64,000 nt of DNA from Alistipes sp. CHKCI003 (GTDB lineage: Bacteria > Bacteroidota > Bacteroidia > Bacteroidales > Rikenellaceae). The notes under the pieces were generated by a model, which saw only the letters and a list, made by a program, of their open reading frames with translations, was not told the origin of the DNA and ran no database searches. This document shows positions 1-9,949 of this stretch, piece after piece. Position numbers and translations under genes: made by a program. The stretch covers positions 1 to 64,000 of the forward strand of contig NZ_FCNT01000060.1 in the NCBI RefSeq assembly GCF_900021155.1. The letters are read 5' to 3'. How positions within the stretch are numbered: position 1 is the first letter of the stretch; the number at the start of each line of letters is the position of its first letter.

Positions 1-1
1 G

Positions 2-1555
2 GACGAATTAATACCTCTTACGCATAGCGTGCGAGTGGTTAACGCCATTATCGACTGTCTGGATGTAGACGATATTCTTCATACTTATCGCGGAGGCGGT
101 AACAGCTGTTTCCATCCTCGTCAGATGCTCAAGATTCTGGTTTATGCCTACCTGAACAACATCTATTCGTCGCGCCGCATAGCACAACAACTCTCTGAGA
201 ACATCCACTACATGTGGCTTTCAGGCGGTGCGAAGCCCGATTTTCGGACGATCAACTATTTTCGAGGCAAACGCCTGAAGGGTATCTTCGATGATTTGTT
301 CCGTCAAGTCGTGGAGTTGCTTCACAAGGAGGGCTTCGTATCGCTCGAAGTACAATATATCGATGGTACGAAGCTCGAATCGGCTGCGAACAAATACGGT
401 TTCGTATGGCGGGGCTCTGTGGAAAAGTATGACAAACGTCTGCGGGAAAAGACCGATGCCGTATTGCGGGAGATAGAGCAGGTTATCTGCGAGGAGAACC
501 GCGAGCCGGATACGGAGCAGACGCTTTCGAGCGAAGAGTTTGCATCCCGCGTGGAGCGTATCAAGGAGCGGATGGATACGGAAAATCTCTCCAAAGAGCA
601 ACGCCGAGCCGTCAGAGACGTGGAGCGCAAGTCTCTACCCAAGATGAAAGAGTATGAGCGCCATATCGCCCTCATGGGCGAGCGTAATTCATACGCCAAG
701 AGCGATCCGGATGCCACGTTTATGCGCATGAAAGAGGATGCCATGCTCAACGGGCAACTAAAACCCGGATACAACGTGCAGATCGCTACCGAGAATCAAT
801 TCATCACAAACTACGGGATCTTTCAGAGACCTACGGATACGGGTACGCTCATCGATTTTCTCGAATCTTTTCATAAGAAATACGGTCTGCAAAGCCGCGA
901 GATCGTCGCCGATGCCGGATACGGAAGCCTGCAGAACTACGAGTACATGTTTTCTAACGGAATGATTCCTTACGTCAAGTACAATTATTTCCATAAGGAG
1001 CTGACACGGGAGTTTCGCAACAATCCCTTCTTACAACACAATCTCAGATACGATCCCCGAAACGACGAATATACATGCCCGGCCCAAAGAAAACTTGTGC
1101 ATATATCCATACAAAAGCTCAAAACCGATTTGGGATATGAAACAATATCCAGACTATATCAGGCGACGGACTGCACCGAGTGTCCATTACGCAAAGAGTG
1201 CCACAATGCCGAAGGGAACAGAATCATAAGGGTGAATTACCGACTGAACGAATATAAGAAAAAAGTCCGTGAACTGCTGACATCTCAACGGGGAATCTAT
1301 CACCGATCCATCAGACCCATAGAACCCGAAGCTGTGTTCGGACAGATAAAAGCCAATCATATATTCCGGAGATTCCACCTCAGGTCATTACAGAAAGTAA
1401 ACGTCGAATTCGGCCTCGTAGCACTCGCACACAACTTACGAAAGCTAATAACATTAAAAGGTGATTTATTAGATGGATATGCTCATTGTGAACATAAACG
1501 CACATCGAAGGAACGCATTTTATCGCTTAACCAAAATCTCATGGCTGCGGCATGA
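2..1555 (+). CDS. IS1182-type transposase, 5' end outside window
   Basis: This DDE transposase moves the insertion sequence at the left edge. The frame is already open at base 2, so the true start lies outside the window; a GTG at 29 is only the first usable codon inside. Counting from that GTG, the family's acidic residues can be placed at about 112 (in YIDGTK), 295 (in VADAGYGS) and 432 (in EPEAVFGQIK). A cysteine-rich stretch near residue 388 (CTECPLRKEC) is also typical of IS1182 transposases. The C-terminus is complete and ends in TGA. A hairpin follows within 20 bases. I see no internal stop, so the copy may be active if its 5' end is intact. The IS lies next to a lone antitoxin-like gene. 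Confidence 0.9.
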   Translation, partial: DELIPLTHSVRVVNAIIDCLDVDDILHTYRGGGNSCFHPRQMLKILVYAYLNNIYSSRRIAQQLSENIHYMWLSGGAKPDFRTINYFRGKRLKGIFDDLFRQVVELLHKEGFVSLEVQYIDGTKLESAANKYGFVWRGSVEKYDKRLREKTDAVLREIEQVICEENREPDTEQTLSSEEFASRVERIKERMDTENLSKEQRRAVRDVERKSLPKMKEYERHIALMGERNSYAKSDPDATFMRMKEDAMLNGQLKPGYNVQIATENQFITNYGIFQRPTDTGTLIDFLESFHKKYGLQSREIVADAGYGSLQNYEYMFSNGMIPYVKYNYFHKELTREFRNNPFLQHNLRYDPRNDEYTCPAQRKLVHISIQKLKTDLGYETISRLYQATDCTECPLRKECHNAEGNRIIRVNYRLNEYKKKVRELLTSQRGIYHRSIRPIEPEAVFGQIKANHIFRRFHLRSLQKVNVEFGLVALAHNLRKLITLKGDLLDGYAHCEHKRTSKERILSLNQNLMAAA

Positions 1556-1571
1556 ACTCTGAAAAAACCCA

Positions 1572-1610
1572 AAGGGGGCTGACTAACATTTTATTGTTAG
1601 ACAGCCCCTT
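1572..1610. terminator. Hairpin after transposase, probable terminator and IS right-end repeat
   Basis: The arms AAGGGGGCTGACTAACA and TGTTAGACAGCCCCTT pair, with one bulged G and one A-A mismatch, around a short AT loop. An AT-rich tail follows. The outward-facing GGGGCTGTCTAACA motif resembles the end of an IS terminal inverted repeat, but the left end lies outside the window, so this cannot be confirmed. Confidence 0.6.
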
Positions 1611-1652
1611 ATTAAAATAACTGCCGTTATATTCGGGGCCTATCAAATATCT

Positions 1653-1895
1653 TCATGCTTTCGGATGCTTGATTCTCATTTCATCCATCGAGAAAACTAT
1701 TCCGTTTGACCGATGATCTTCCATTGATCTGCGAACAGATGCGATGCACTCTTCTTCGATATAGGGAAGATCGGGGATACGCTCGAAGAGCTCGCCTTGT
1801 AGCGCAACTTTCTCAATGCCTTTTATCATACTTACAGCTTCCGCGATTTTTTTCATATCGCCGTTGTCGCTGATGTTAATAATCATAGTTGCCAT
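1653..1895 (-). CDS. Small antitoxin-like protein (80 aa)
   Basis: The product has an N-terminal stretch of alternating polar and hydrophobic residues (MATMIINISDNG), a helical middle and a basic tail (MDEMRIKHPKA). This layout resembles short Bacteroidota antitoxins, but no named family is certain. The start is the ATG at 1895. A perfect inverted repeat lies 17 bases upstream, where an autoregulatory operator would be expected. A toxin gene would normally follow on the left, but the IS right end begins about 40 bases past the stop and no toxin is present. It could equally be a small phage regulator. Confidence 0.6.
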   Translation of the reverse strand: MATMIINISDNGDMKKIAEAVSMIKGIEKVALQGELFERIPDLPYIEEECIASVRRSMEDHRSNGIVFSMDEMRIKHPKA

Positions 1896-1912
1896 CGCAC
1901 CTTAAATTTTTG

Positions 1913-1932
1913 TAGCTAACATTAGTTAGCTA
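1913..1932. promoter_or_regulatory. Perfect inverted repeat, candidate operator
   Basis: TAGCTAAC, a four-base ATTA spacer and GTTAGCTA form an exact palindrome just upstream of the start of the antitoxin-like gene. Antitoxins commonly repress their own promoter through such sites. The assignment is inference from position and symmetry. Confidence 0.5.
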
Positions 1933-1976
1933 TGTAGTAAAAATAGTGCTTTATTTGATGATGCTAAAAATCGGAT

Positions 1977-2848
1977 TCATTTGTCCATATATTGTTGCAT
2001 CATGGCCATAGCTTGCGGGTCGGCGTTCTGTTGTGCCGCCTGTTGCAACTGCGTAAGGGCTTCGGGGTCGATTTGACCGGCTGCGGCCTGTTCGTTGAAA
2101 GACTTGACCTCGGAGAGCAGTTTGTCGGCCCCCGGCAGCGAACAATTATTGAGGAATATTTCGAGCGGTATGCGTCCGCTTTCGAGCAGTTTCATCAATA
2201 GGTCGTCGGTCATTTGCCGGAATACGGGCGTATCGTTCGATTTTGCGGCCGTGAGGTTGAAATCCTCGATTTTCTGCGCCATTTCCGGTTCGTAGAATTT
2301 CGCCAGCGCACCGACGGCCTTGCCGTTGGTGCCGATGTATCGGCGGGTGGTGTAGTATTGCATGAGGACTTTAAGCAGTTTTTCGTCGCGTTCCTCGCTG
2401 AACATGTTGTAATTCTCGAACAGCACGACGAAATTCATCATCGAGTTCTGCGCTTGCTGGGCATAAAGGCTCGACGGAGTGTTCGCTCGCGGCGTCTGCC
2501 CCTGTACCGCTCCGCTCAGGCCGCTGATCTGCTGCATGATGTTCATTTCCTGCGCGAACATTTCCCATGCGCCGATATTGGTGCCGTTCATGGATATTTG
2601 CTTCGGAAGTTTGTCGTAGGCTCCCTTTTTGATAAGGATAACGCCGTTCGTTTTGACGTATTCGCGTGCGAAATCCCGAATATCCATATCGTCGGGTATG
2701 CACTCTTGCGGTACCATCAACAGTCCCTTTGCCGAAGCTCCGATGATGAAATCCAAAAGGGTCAATAGCCGGTTGATGTAACGCTGAATGTCGATCACGT
2801 CCGACAGTACGGCTTTGAACCGCCCGTCGATTACGGGCATGGCCGCAA
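1977..2848 (-). pseudogene. Phage portal protein, C-terminal fragment
   Basis: About 287 residues match the C-terminal part of crAss-like portal proteins. Recognisable segments are DIQRYINRLLTLLDFI, the S-A-K-G turn, TNIGAWEMFAQ, and SSLYAQQAQNS followed by a helical region and a Q-rich tail. The stop is TGA. A complete portal is more than twice this length, so the N-terminal half is missing. The coding signal starts near 2848, exactly where the helicase part of the neighbouring giant gene stops, and it is in a different frame. This is best explained by a deletion joining two phage genes. No capsid gene follows; the antitoxin-like gene and the IS come next. An ATG at 2840 could still start translation of the fragment. 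Confidence 0.75.
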
Positions 2849-5800
2849 GGTGTGCGCGACTTTCTTCCAGATTACCAGCAGCTCCGGCACGTTGGAGTAA
2901 CTGGCGAAGCGTTCGACTACGCGGAACTTGCCGTTTGTGGCAAACTCGGCCGATTCCTCGATATTTCCGAAATTGTTTGCAAAAGAATCGAAATCGGCAA
3001 TTTCGTATTGTTCGAGTTCGTGTTTGGGCAGCAGATAGCGTAGGAACGTCCACATCTCGGCCATTGTATAGGATATGGGTGTTCCGGTGGCGAATACGAC
3101 GTTTTTGTTCTGTTTATTTGCCAGAATGTAAGAGGTTTTCAACCTCATGCTTTGCGCCCGTTGCGATGCCGCAGGGTCTATGCCTTTGATATTTTGCAGG
3201 TTGGTGGTAAAACCGAGTTTCTTGTAGGCATGTGCCTCGTCCACCAGCAAGGCGTCGATTCCTAATTGCTCGAAGGTCATCGTTTCGTCCGTGCGGCGGT
3301 CGAGCAGGCGTAATGCACGAGTACGGGCCTGTGTTTTGAGTTTTTCTTCCTCTTTGACTGTTTTATCCGTTATTTTCTTGTTTTCCAGTCCCTCGATCTG
3401 TTTCTTAATTGCATAAGCCTGCCGTTTGGCATTGTCCGGAGAGTTGACTTCGATTTCTTCGAGCTGTTGCAGCTTCTCTGCGATCAGCGCGTCGATATAT
3501 TCATTGACACGCTCCGGGGCATCCGGTATGGCATCCAGATAGCTGTGATAGAGTACGACAATATCCCAATCGTTATAGGCGATCTTTGCGAATAATTCCT
3601 GCCGCTGCGATGCCGTGAGGTCTTTTTCGGATGGAACGAGGACACGGGCGGCCGGATAGAGGGATTTTATTTCGGAGGCGAATTGGTTGAATGTCGAGCG
3701 CTGCACGACGATGCACGGCTTCTGGGCGATACCGAGCCGGCGCATCTCCATTGCCGTAGTTATGAGGGTCAGGGTTTTGCCCGTGCCGACTTCGTGTGCC
3801 AGCAGCGTTGCACCTTGCAGACCTCGCATGACACCGATTTTCTGATGCTCGCGCGGTTTCTTTGTGTGTACGGCATTCGGAAAATAGTCGAACGTTGAAA
3901 CGTCGATCTGTCTTTCGACGGTGCTATTGAAGGTTCTGTTATATATTTCGACGAGCTTATCGGTCGTTGTTTTATCTTGTCCTTTGATCCATTGTTCGAA
4001 TCGTTCTTCCAGCTCGGTCTGTTTCATGGCGGCCTGCGCCATCGCTTCGGGGTCTTTGACACGCTTTTCTTTTTGAGCCAAAGGGTCGTATTCGCTGCGA
4101 CTGATGTAGGTCTGCGTCTTGTTCATCCGGTCGAGTGCGAGTTTGCTCCCCGGCGCTTGCGGAATCCCCATACTGGTATCGACCGTATTCCCTTCGTTCG
4201 AGATTCTGGCGATATACTTGTTGGCTGATGTTTTGGTGATATGAGCTGTTACGTTGAACGTCTCATTGAAAAACTGTTCATATAGTGCGGTGGGTATCCA
4301 TGTGCTGCCGAGCGATATTTTAATCAACGGTAACGGAATGTCCATCGGGATAATTTTTGTCAATGCACGGATGTTGGCATCGAATAGTCCGTTTTCGTTG
4401 GCTTGTTCAGCCTGTTCGAGTTTCTCGCGGACATTTCCCGAAAGGTATTCGTTGCGCTCCTCATAAAGACCCGTTACCGGATTGACATAGATAAGTTCCT
4501 GTGCAAGCAGTTCTTTTTCTGTCTCCTCCTGCGGTATATGAAGCAATTCTGCGATGTAGGGCATATCGAGCCGTCCGTAGCGATAGAGCGAGACGGCAAT
4601 CGCGTCTTTCGGCGTATCGGCTTTCAGTTCGCGTGTCGGTTCCAGCATTCGGCGAAAGAAGATGTCCGACCTTTGGATGTCATGTCGTTTCTTTCCGTCG
4701 GGAGTTACGATTTCCTTGTCGTTTTCGATAGCTGCAATGGAGGGAAAATCCACGTCGTCGCGCAGGAATGAAATACGCGCGTTTCTTGATAATGTTCCGT
4801 AACGACGGGTGAAGGTCGCATAGGCATCGTTAAGCTCGGCTCGTAGTTGCTCGATGTTCGGCAGATCATTGCGTTCGGCATCGAGCAGTTCTGTGATCGC
4901 ACTTTTCAGCCGCAGGTAGTCGCCTAACGCTTCGACTTTACTGCGGTTGCGGATTTTCAACGAGTTCCATTCGGCGGGTACGGCTTGTCCGAACCGCACG
5001 ATATAGGGCTTTCCGTTGATGATCGTAAGTCCTCCCTCTTTCGTACTGTTAGGGGCCTCGACCGCTTGCGGTATTCGCTCCATTGCGGGTGCAGGGGCCG
5101 ATGTGTAGATATTTTTGGGGAGTGCGGATATGAAACTGTCGAGCGTGCGGGACTGGTCTATGTCGCTTGTGGGGACGCAGCGTTGTTCCGTGGGGCGTAT
5201 TTCCACGCCGCTTTCGAATCCGAAGCGCATCTGGCCGGCCATGAACTGCGGATTGTCGTGGAAATACTTATTATAGTTCATGCGTGCCGTTGCCGCTTCG
5301 GTCTTTATCTTTCCGTTTGGCAGTTTAACGATTCGTTCGTAGGGTGCCTCGCGCTCAGTTATTGTCGATTGCATATTTGCGGCATAGGGTGCCGGCCCTG
5401 CTTCGTCGCGTTTGCGGACGATGATGATGTCGGCCGAGGTTTCGGTGCCGGCCGTATTTTTGAATGTGCCGGTATTCAGACGTACTGCCCCGATGAAGTC
5501 GGCATTACCGTCGTTTACGACCCAATTCCGTAAATTTGCACTCCGATCGAGCGTTGCTGTCGAGGTAATGAATACGCCCAATCCTCCGGGTTTAAGTTTG
5601 CGAATGCTTTTGGCAATGAAATAGTCGTGAATCTCGAAACGTGAGGATAAATCGCGGTCGAACGTATCGTGTACTTTGAACGTTCCGAATGGAACGTTGG
5701 TTATCACCAGCGAATAGCTGTTGTTAGGGATGCGCTGCTGCTCGAAACCTTCGATGCGGATATGAGCTTCGGGATAGAGCGCACGGAGGATGTGGCCGGA

Positions 5801-8800
5801 CAGATCGTCGAGTTCGATTCCCGTCAAATCCGATTTTGACCGTATCGAAAGAGGCATCAGGCCGAAAAAATGTCCGATGCCGGCCGATGGTTCGAGGATG
5901 CGGCCACCGTCGAATCCGAGGCGTTCCACCATATCCCATATCGACGATATGACTTCGGGTGGAGTATAAAATGCGGTGGTCGTGGATGCGCGAGCCGCTT
6001 CGTATTCATCGGCTGTCAGTAGTTCGCGCAGTTCGTTGTGGTAGGGATGGGCTATTTTGAAGATTGCCGAAAGACCGCCCCAGCCGAAGAATTGCTTCAA
6101 TACAGCTTTTTCTTCCGAGGTGGCTTCGCGGCCTTCGGCTTCGATTTCTTTAATGAGCCGGATTGCGGCGAGGTTGGCTTTGATCTTGCCAACCTCGCCT
6201 CTCGGAGCAAGGTCGTGTCCTCGTTCGATTACATGGTTTTTGTCTTTTTTCGCCCGTTCGTTTTTTCCACTTTTTTCAACGTTGCGATAATCTCCCGCAT
6301 CATTTTCTCGCTGATCGGTATTTGCTCCGGCTCCTCCGGGCAATAACACGGCCGGAGAAGTTGATAGTAATACTCGTCCACTACTACCGGGTCTTCGTCC
6401 CGTTCGAGTGCTGCCTGTCGCCACCGCATCGCCCGTGTTACGGTCTGGTCTATCGAATCGAGTAATTCCGCCGGATTCTCCCGATACTGTTGTAACAGGC
6501 TTCTCGGCTGATAGAACGCCAGTTCCCAAAGCGCCGTCTTTGCGGCTTCCGTCTCCATGAGGGAAATGATTTCCGTCGTTACTGTCTTCTCGTCGTCCAT
6601 CATTGTATGAATTTAGGTTGTTTTGTAGTTCGCGGCTGGATGTTTCGACCGAATTTACACGAAGATACGCATTTAATTTCTTTTTTACAAGTTCGGCCAG
6701 CTCGCCGACGGTAATATCTGCCGTGGCATAACGATTATGTCCATTGGGTAAAAAGGTTTGTTCTTTGTTTCGGAGCCGCCATAATATCGGCTCCCCGAAA
6801 CCCATGACATCCGTTATCTGCAAGTCATGCGAGTATCCATCGCGGTCATTGTAACTTTGCGGTGAGACGGGTACACTGACATAGATACCCAAATCCGTTT
6901 CGGGTGCCCAAAGTGTAAACGAACCGTTGCCACCGGCCGGTGCTATATTGGTCTGGGCAAAGATGATTTTACCCTTGCGATCCGTTTTATGCTCCCAGCC
7001 CAATTCATCGGCCAAAGTACGGCTGAATCGCTCCAAATCTCTGCGGAAATTCTTTTCGGGACGCAGATTGATTGTCTCGTCCGTGTCTTTCCCGACAGCC
7101 CCCGTTATGTCGTATATTCCTGCCAATTGGTATTGTGCTCCCATTCCTGTCGGCTGGGATATTTTCTCGGCCTTGTCGAGATCGGCCATGTCGAACGCCT
7201 CCACCTGCTCGTAGCTATCCATTTGCACGGCATATTCCTCCATGCCGGGCATTTGGCGGGCGGCGGTGTAAATAGGTTTCAGATAGGGGCGGATCACGTC
7301 GCCCAGATCGGCGATCATCCGGCGGGAGAAGTCGGCGAATCGACGCGCTCCGGCCTCAACATGGTAAGCGGCCATTTGCGCACCTATGGAGAGTATTTCG
7401 GGGTCGAAACCGGCATTGAGCTGTCCGAGTTTCTCGCGCATCCGTCGTTTCAGTTCCTCGTATTGCTCGGTCGTTACCAATTTGTTCTGCGCCCCGTATT
7501 CGGGCGCTGTGCCGGCCGATGAAGCGGAATCGTCGGCTGTTTTCGACTGTTGTTTTTCCACTATCTGTCGGGCGTGTACCTCCTCTAATTCCGCATAGAT
7601 GCTGTGTTGGGGTGGAAATACGGGTTTCCCTTCCTCTTGTTCTGCTGCCTTATTGATTTCCACCACTAACCGGATAGCGGCGTCTGCACTTTGTTCGGCC
7701 AATTTGCGGATATGGTCGATGAATCGTTCGCGGGCTTCGTTATTTTGAACGATACTTCGTTTTTTATATCCCAGTCCCTCACGGGCCCTTGCCGAATAAA
7801 AACGGTACATATTATATGCCTTCGGAGGGTATGAATCTACCGGAGCCAATGCCGCTTTATCGAACAGCGGATGTCGGCTGGCGGGCGGTTCTTCTGATGT
7901 CGGGCGGGTGGTGTCGGATGTTGGTGCTGTCCCCCGAAATGCCTCGGCGTCTTCCGGGGTGTCGAACAGAAAACTGCGAGTGAAGGAGCTGTAATATCCG
8001 CCGTGTTCTTTGGCCCTCTTTTTCAAACTTTGAAATGCGTCTCGTTCGATCCGTTCTGCCAATCTGACAGAGTAGAGAGTAGCGCCGGTCTTGGAGTGGT
8101 GGGTTTGTTCCGTAGGGCTGAAAAGTCCGGTTTCGACCGATGTGTCGGATGTCGCGGTTTTCGTTCGATGCTGACTTTCGGCAAGAGCTGCCAGCTCCGC
8201 ATGGATGCTGTGGCGAGGCGTAAGGATCGGTTTGCCCGCATATTTTTGAGCCGCAGCGTTGGCTTCCGCGACCAATTTGATTGCGGCGCGAGCGTCTTTC
8301 TTGGCCAACCGTCGCACATCGCGGACGAATCCGGCTTTTATAAGGTCATTGTTCAGTACGCTGAGAATCTTGTCGGGGAACGACGCGACGGTATAATACA
8401 GGTATCTATTGTATTCTTGGGTAATTGCAGGTGGGAACGTGTCCTCAGCGGACGTGCTGTTTTGCGGGATTTCCTTTTGCCGTTCTTCTCGGAGCGGTAA
8501 AGTCCCCTGTGCACGATAAGCCTCCACCGCCTCGGCAATAACTTTGCTTTTCGAGGCTTCGATACGGGCAATACGTTCCTGCAAACGGCCTATTTCCGCT
8601 TGCAGAGGTGCTAAAATGTCGTTGAGATTACGGTCGGAGAAATCGCGCGGCGCATCGAACAGATCGCCATCGGAGGACTTGTGCGACAGCTCGAACAATG
8701 TCGCTTGATTGTCCTCTTCGTAGGCGGTTCCGATATTGCGCTTTTTGGCGGCATAGCGGGTGCGAAGCGTGTGTAGTTCGGCCCTGTATTGGTCGAGTTG

Positions 8801-9949
8801 GGCTTCGACCTCGGCGGCGGTCTCGGACGCTATTCGTCGTTCGTCGTCGGTGAGGGGGCCGGATATTGCATCCAGTCCGCCTCCATGTCGAACTGCGGCC
8901 GACCCGCCGCCCTGTTGTCCGAGATACGCATCATCACCTGCTGCGGCGTTACGTTGTTCTCCATCGACAGTCTCGCTACGATCGTTGCCATTCGTTCCAA
9001 ACGCTGAGGTGTCAATCCCGTTTCCGGTTTCGGTTTCGTCGTCATAATTTTCTGGATTGAGAGGTGCTGTCTCTGTCGCTCCAAAGTTAGTGTTTTTTGA
9101 AGATTCGGAAGCATCCTCGATGAATAAATTATCTATTTCTGCCCATTGATCCTGCGACGTCTGTCCGACCCATTGTGCGAAGGCGTCATCATATAATAAT
9201 TCTGTGCGGACGCGCTCTTGTTCGGCTTCATACTCCTGCATTCGGGTATAGTCCTCGTCGTCCATATTGTCGTATGGCTGCTGCTCTCCGTTATGCAGCG
9301 TTACAGCGGCCTTGTATGCTTGTCGGGGTGAATGTATCCGAGAAAGTACATCCAGCACGGTATCTTTGATCGTCAAGTCGTCCATGTCCCAATGCGCCTG
9401 CTCCGTATTCCCGTTGCCGTATTGGAAATAAAGCCGCTCGGCGTATTGTTCGGGGGTGATACCGTCCGAAGATAGGATGCTGAACCGCGAGCGGCGTTCG
9501 TTTTCTTTCCCTGTAAATCCGAGCTCATGGGCCAATCCCCGTCGGTTTCCGTTGTCTTTCCATGTGAATTTCAACCCGCTGGCAATATCGCGTAGAATCA
9601 CGTCCTCAATAGATACGAAATCACCTAATTCGGCCGCAGGTTTGGCATAGGGCGTCGTTCGCTCTTTGCGGATTTTGGGTATTTCTATGCGGGCGGGAGC
9701 CGCAGGGGAAGGTACGGCCGAAACCGGTGTAGGACGTTCTTCGACGGGAACCGTTGCAGGGGCGTGCTGCTGTAAAAACTGCAAGGCGTCCGAATACATT
9801 TGCTGTTGTCCGACGTCGGCCGCCCCGTCGAGCATACGTTGTATGATTCGTTGTGCATCCTGCTCTCCTACGGCTGCCCGAATCGCTTCGGCGAGTTGCC
9901 GGGCGATCGGTTCATTGTTCGTCGTGTCGGTATCCGTGGCTTCATTGTG
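2831..9949 (-). CDS. Polyvalent phage protein, downstream part: N6-adenine methylase and Snf2-type helicase, C-terminally truncated
   Basis: This DarB-like polyvalent protein is probably delivered with or made by the phage to counter host DNA defences. The frame continues 38 codons above the first ATG (9835) to a TAG at 9952-9950, so it probably belongs to one reading frame with the upstream 740-residue part. Counting from 9835: two related segments lie near residues 535 and 742; a conserved helical block (PEILSIGAQMAAYHVEAGA) lies near 820; a low-complexity linker near 1080-1200; the methylase SAM motif LEPSAGIGHFF near 1315 with NVPF as catalytic motif IV near 1380; Walker A AHEVGTGKT near 2013; DEAH near 2198; and TGTPISYT near 2250. 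The second helicase lobe is absent: homology ends at WKKVAHT and a TAA follows within seven codons. Confidence 0.8.
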   Translation of the reverse strand, partial: HNEATDTDTTNNEPIARQLAEAIRAAVGEQDAQRIIQRMLDGAADVGQQQMYSDALQFLQQHAPATVPVEERPTPVSAVPSPAAPARIEIPKIRKERTTPYAKPAAELGDFVSIEDVILRDIASGLKFTWKDNGNRRGLAHELGFTGKENERRSRFSILSSDGITPEQYAERLYFQYGNGNTEQAHWDMDDLTIKDTVLDVLSRIHSPRQAYKAAVTLHNGEQQPYDNMDDEDYTRMQEYEAEQERVRTELLYDDAFAQWVGQTSQDQWAEIDNLFIEDASESSKNTNFGATETAPLNPENYDDETETGNGIDTSAFGTNGNDRSETVDGEQRNAAAGDDAYLGQQGGGSAAVRHGGGLDAISGPLTDDERRIASETAAEVEAQLDQYRAELHTLRTRYAAKKRNIGTAYEEDNQATLFELSHKSSDGDLFDAPRDFSDRNLNDILAPLQAEIGRLQERIARIEASKSKVIAEAVEAYRAQGTLPLREERQKEIPQNSTSAEDTFPPAITQEYNRYLYYTVASFPDKILSVLNNDLIKAGFVRDVRRLAKKDARAAIKLVAEANAAAQKYAGKPILTPRHSIHAELAALAESQHRTKTATSDTSVETGLFSPTEQTHHSKTGATLYSVRLAERIERDAFQSLKKRAKEHGGYYSSFTRSFLFDTPEDAEAFRGTAPTSDTTRPTSEEPPASRHPLFDKAALAPVDSYPPKAYNMYRFYSARAREGLGYKKRSIVQNNEARERFIDHIRKLAEQSADAAIRLVVEINKAAEQEEGKPVFPPQHSIYAELEEVHARQIVEKQQSKTADDSASSAGTAPEYGAQNKLVTTEQYEELKRRMREKLGQLNAGFDPEILSIGAQMAAYHVEAGARRFADFSRRMIADLGDVIRPYLKPIYTAARQMPGMEEYAVQMDSYEQVEAFDMADLDKAEKISQPTGMGAQYQLAGIYDITGAVGKDTDETINLRPEKNFRRDLERFSRTLADELGWEHKTDRKGKIIFAQTNIAPAGGNGSFTLWAPETDLGIYVSVPVSPQSYNDRDGYSHDLQITDVMGFGEPILWRLRNKEQTFLPNGHNRYATADITVGELAELVKKKLNAYLRVNSVETSSRELQNNLNSYNDGRREDSNDGNHFPHGDGSRKDGALGTGVLSAEKPVTTVSGESGGITRFDRPDRNTGDAVATGSTRTGRRPGSSGRVLLSTSPAVLLPGGAGANTDQRENDAGDYRNVEKSGKNERAKKDKNHVIERGHDLAPRGEVGKIKANLAAIRLIKEIEAEGREATSEEKAVLKQFFGWGGLSAIFKIAHPYHNELRELLTADEYEAARASTTTAFYTPPEVISSIWDMVERLGFDGGRILEPSAGIGHFFGLMPLSIRSKSDLTGIELDDLSGHILRALYPEAHIRIEGFEQQRIPNNSYSLVITNVPFGTFKVHDTFDRDLSSRFEIHDYFIAKSIRKLKPGGLGVFITSTATLDRSANLRNWVVNDGNADFIGAVRLNTGTFKNTAGTETSADIIIVRKRDEAGPAPYAANMQSTITEREAPYERIVKLPNGKIKTEAATARMNYNKYFHDNPQFMAGQMRFGFESGVEIRPTEQRCVPTSDIDQSRTLDSFISALPKNIYTSAPAPAMERIPQAVEAPNSTKEGGLTIINGKPYIVRFGQAVPAEWNSLKIRNRSKVEALGDYLRLKSAITELLDAERNDLPNIEQLRAELNDAYATFTRRYGTLSRNARISFLRDDVDFPSIAAIENDKEIVTPDGKKRHDIQRSDIFFRRMLEPTRELKADTPKDAIAVSLYRYGRLDMPYIAELLHIPQEETEKELLAQELIYVNPVTGLYEERNEYLSGNVREKLEQAEQANENGLFDANIRALTKIIPMDIPLPLIKISLGSTWIPTALYEQFFNETFNVTAHITKTSANKYIARISNEGNTVDTSMGIPQAPGSKLALDRMNKTQTYISRSEYDPLAQKEKRVKDPEAMAQAAMKQTELEERFEQWIKGQDKTTTDKLVEIYNRTFNSTVERQIDVSTFDYFPNAVHTKKPREHQKIGVMRGLQGATLLAHEVGTGKTLTLITTAMEMRRLGIAQKPCIVVQRSTFNQFASEIKSLYPAARVLVPSEKDLTASQRQELFAKIAYNDWDIVVLYHSYLDAIPDAPERVNEYIDALIAEKLQQLEEIEVNSPDNAKRQAYAIKKQIEGLENKKITDKTVKEEEKLKTQARTRALRLLDRRTDETMTFEQLGIDALLVDEAHAYKKLGFTTNLQNIKGIDPAASQRAQSMRLKTSYILANKQNKNVVFATGTPISYTMAEMWTFLRYLLPKHELEQYEIADFDSFANNFGNIEESAEFATNGKFRVVERFASYSNVPELLVIWKKVAHTLRPCP
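6229..6603 (-). CDS. Nested out-of-frame ORF inside the polyvalent gene (124 aa)
   Basis: In another frame of the same strand, this ORF encodes a protein with ordinary composition: acidic start MMDDEK, an aromatic-rich helix (ALWELAFYQPRSLLQQY), a DEYYYQLLRPCY segment and a lysine-rich end. Over the same bases the main frame gives a low-complexity Gly/Asp/Arg/Ser linker. That contrast suggests the nested frame may be the one under selection. The product family is not recognised. It could still be a chance ORF in a linker region. Confidence 0.35.
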   Translation of the reverse strand: MMDDEKTVTTEIISLMETEAAKTALWELAFYQPRSLLQQYRENPAELLDSIDQTVTRAMRWRQAALERDEDPVVVDEYYYQLLRPCYCPEEPEQIPISEKMMREIIATLKKVEKTNGRKKTKTM

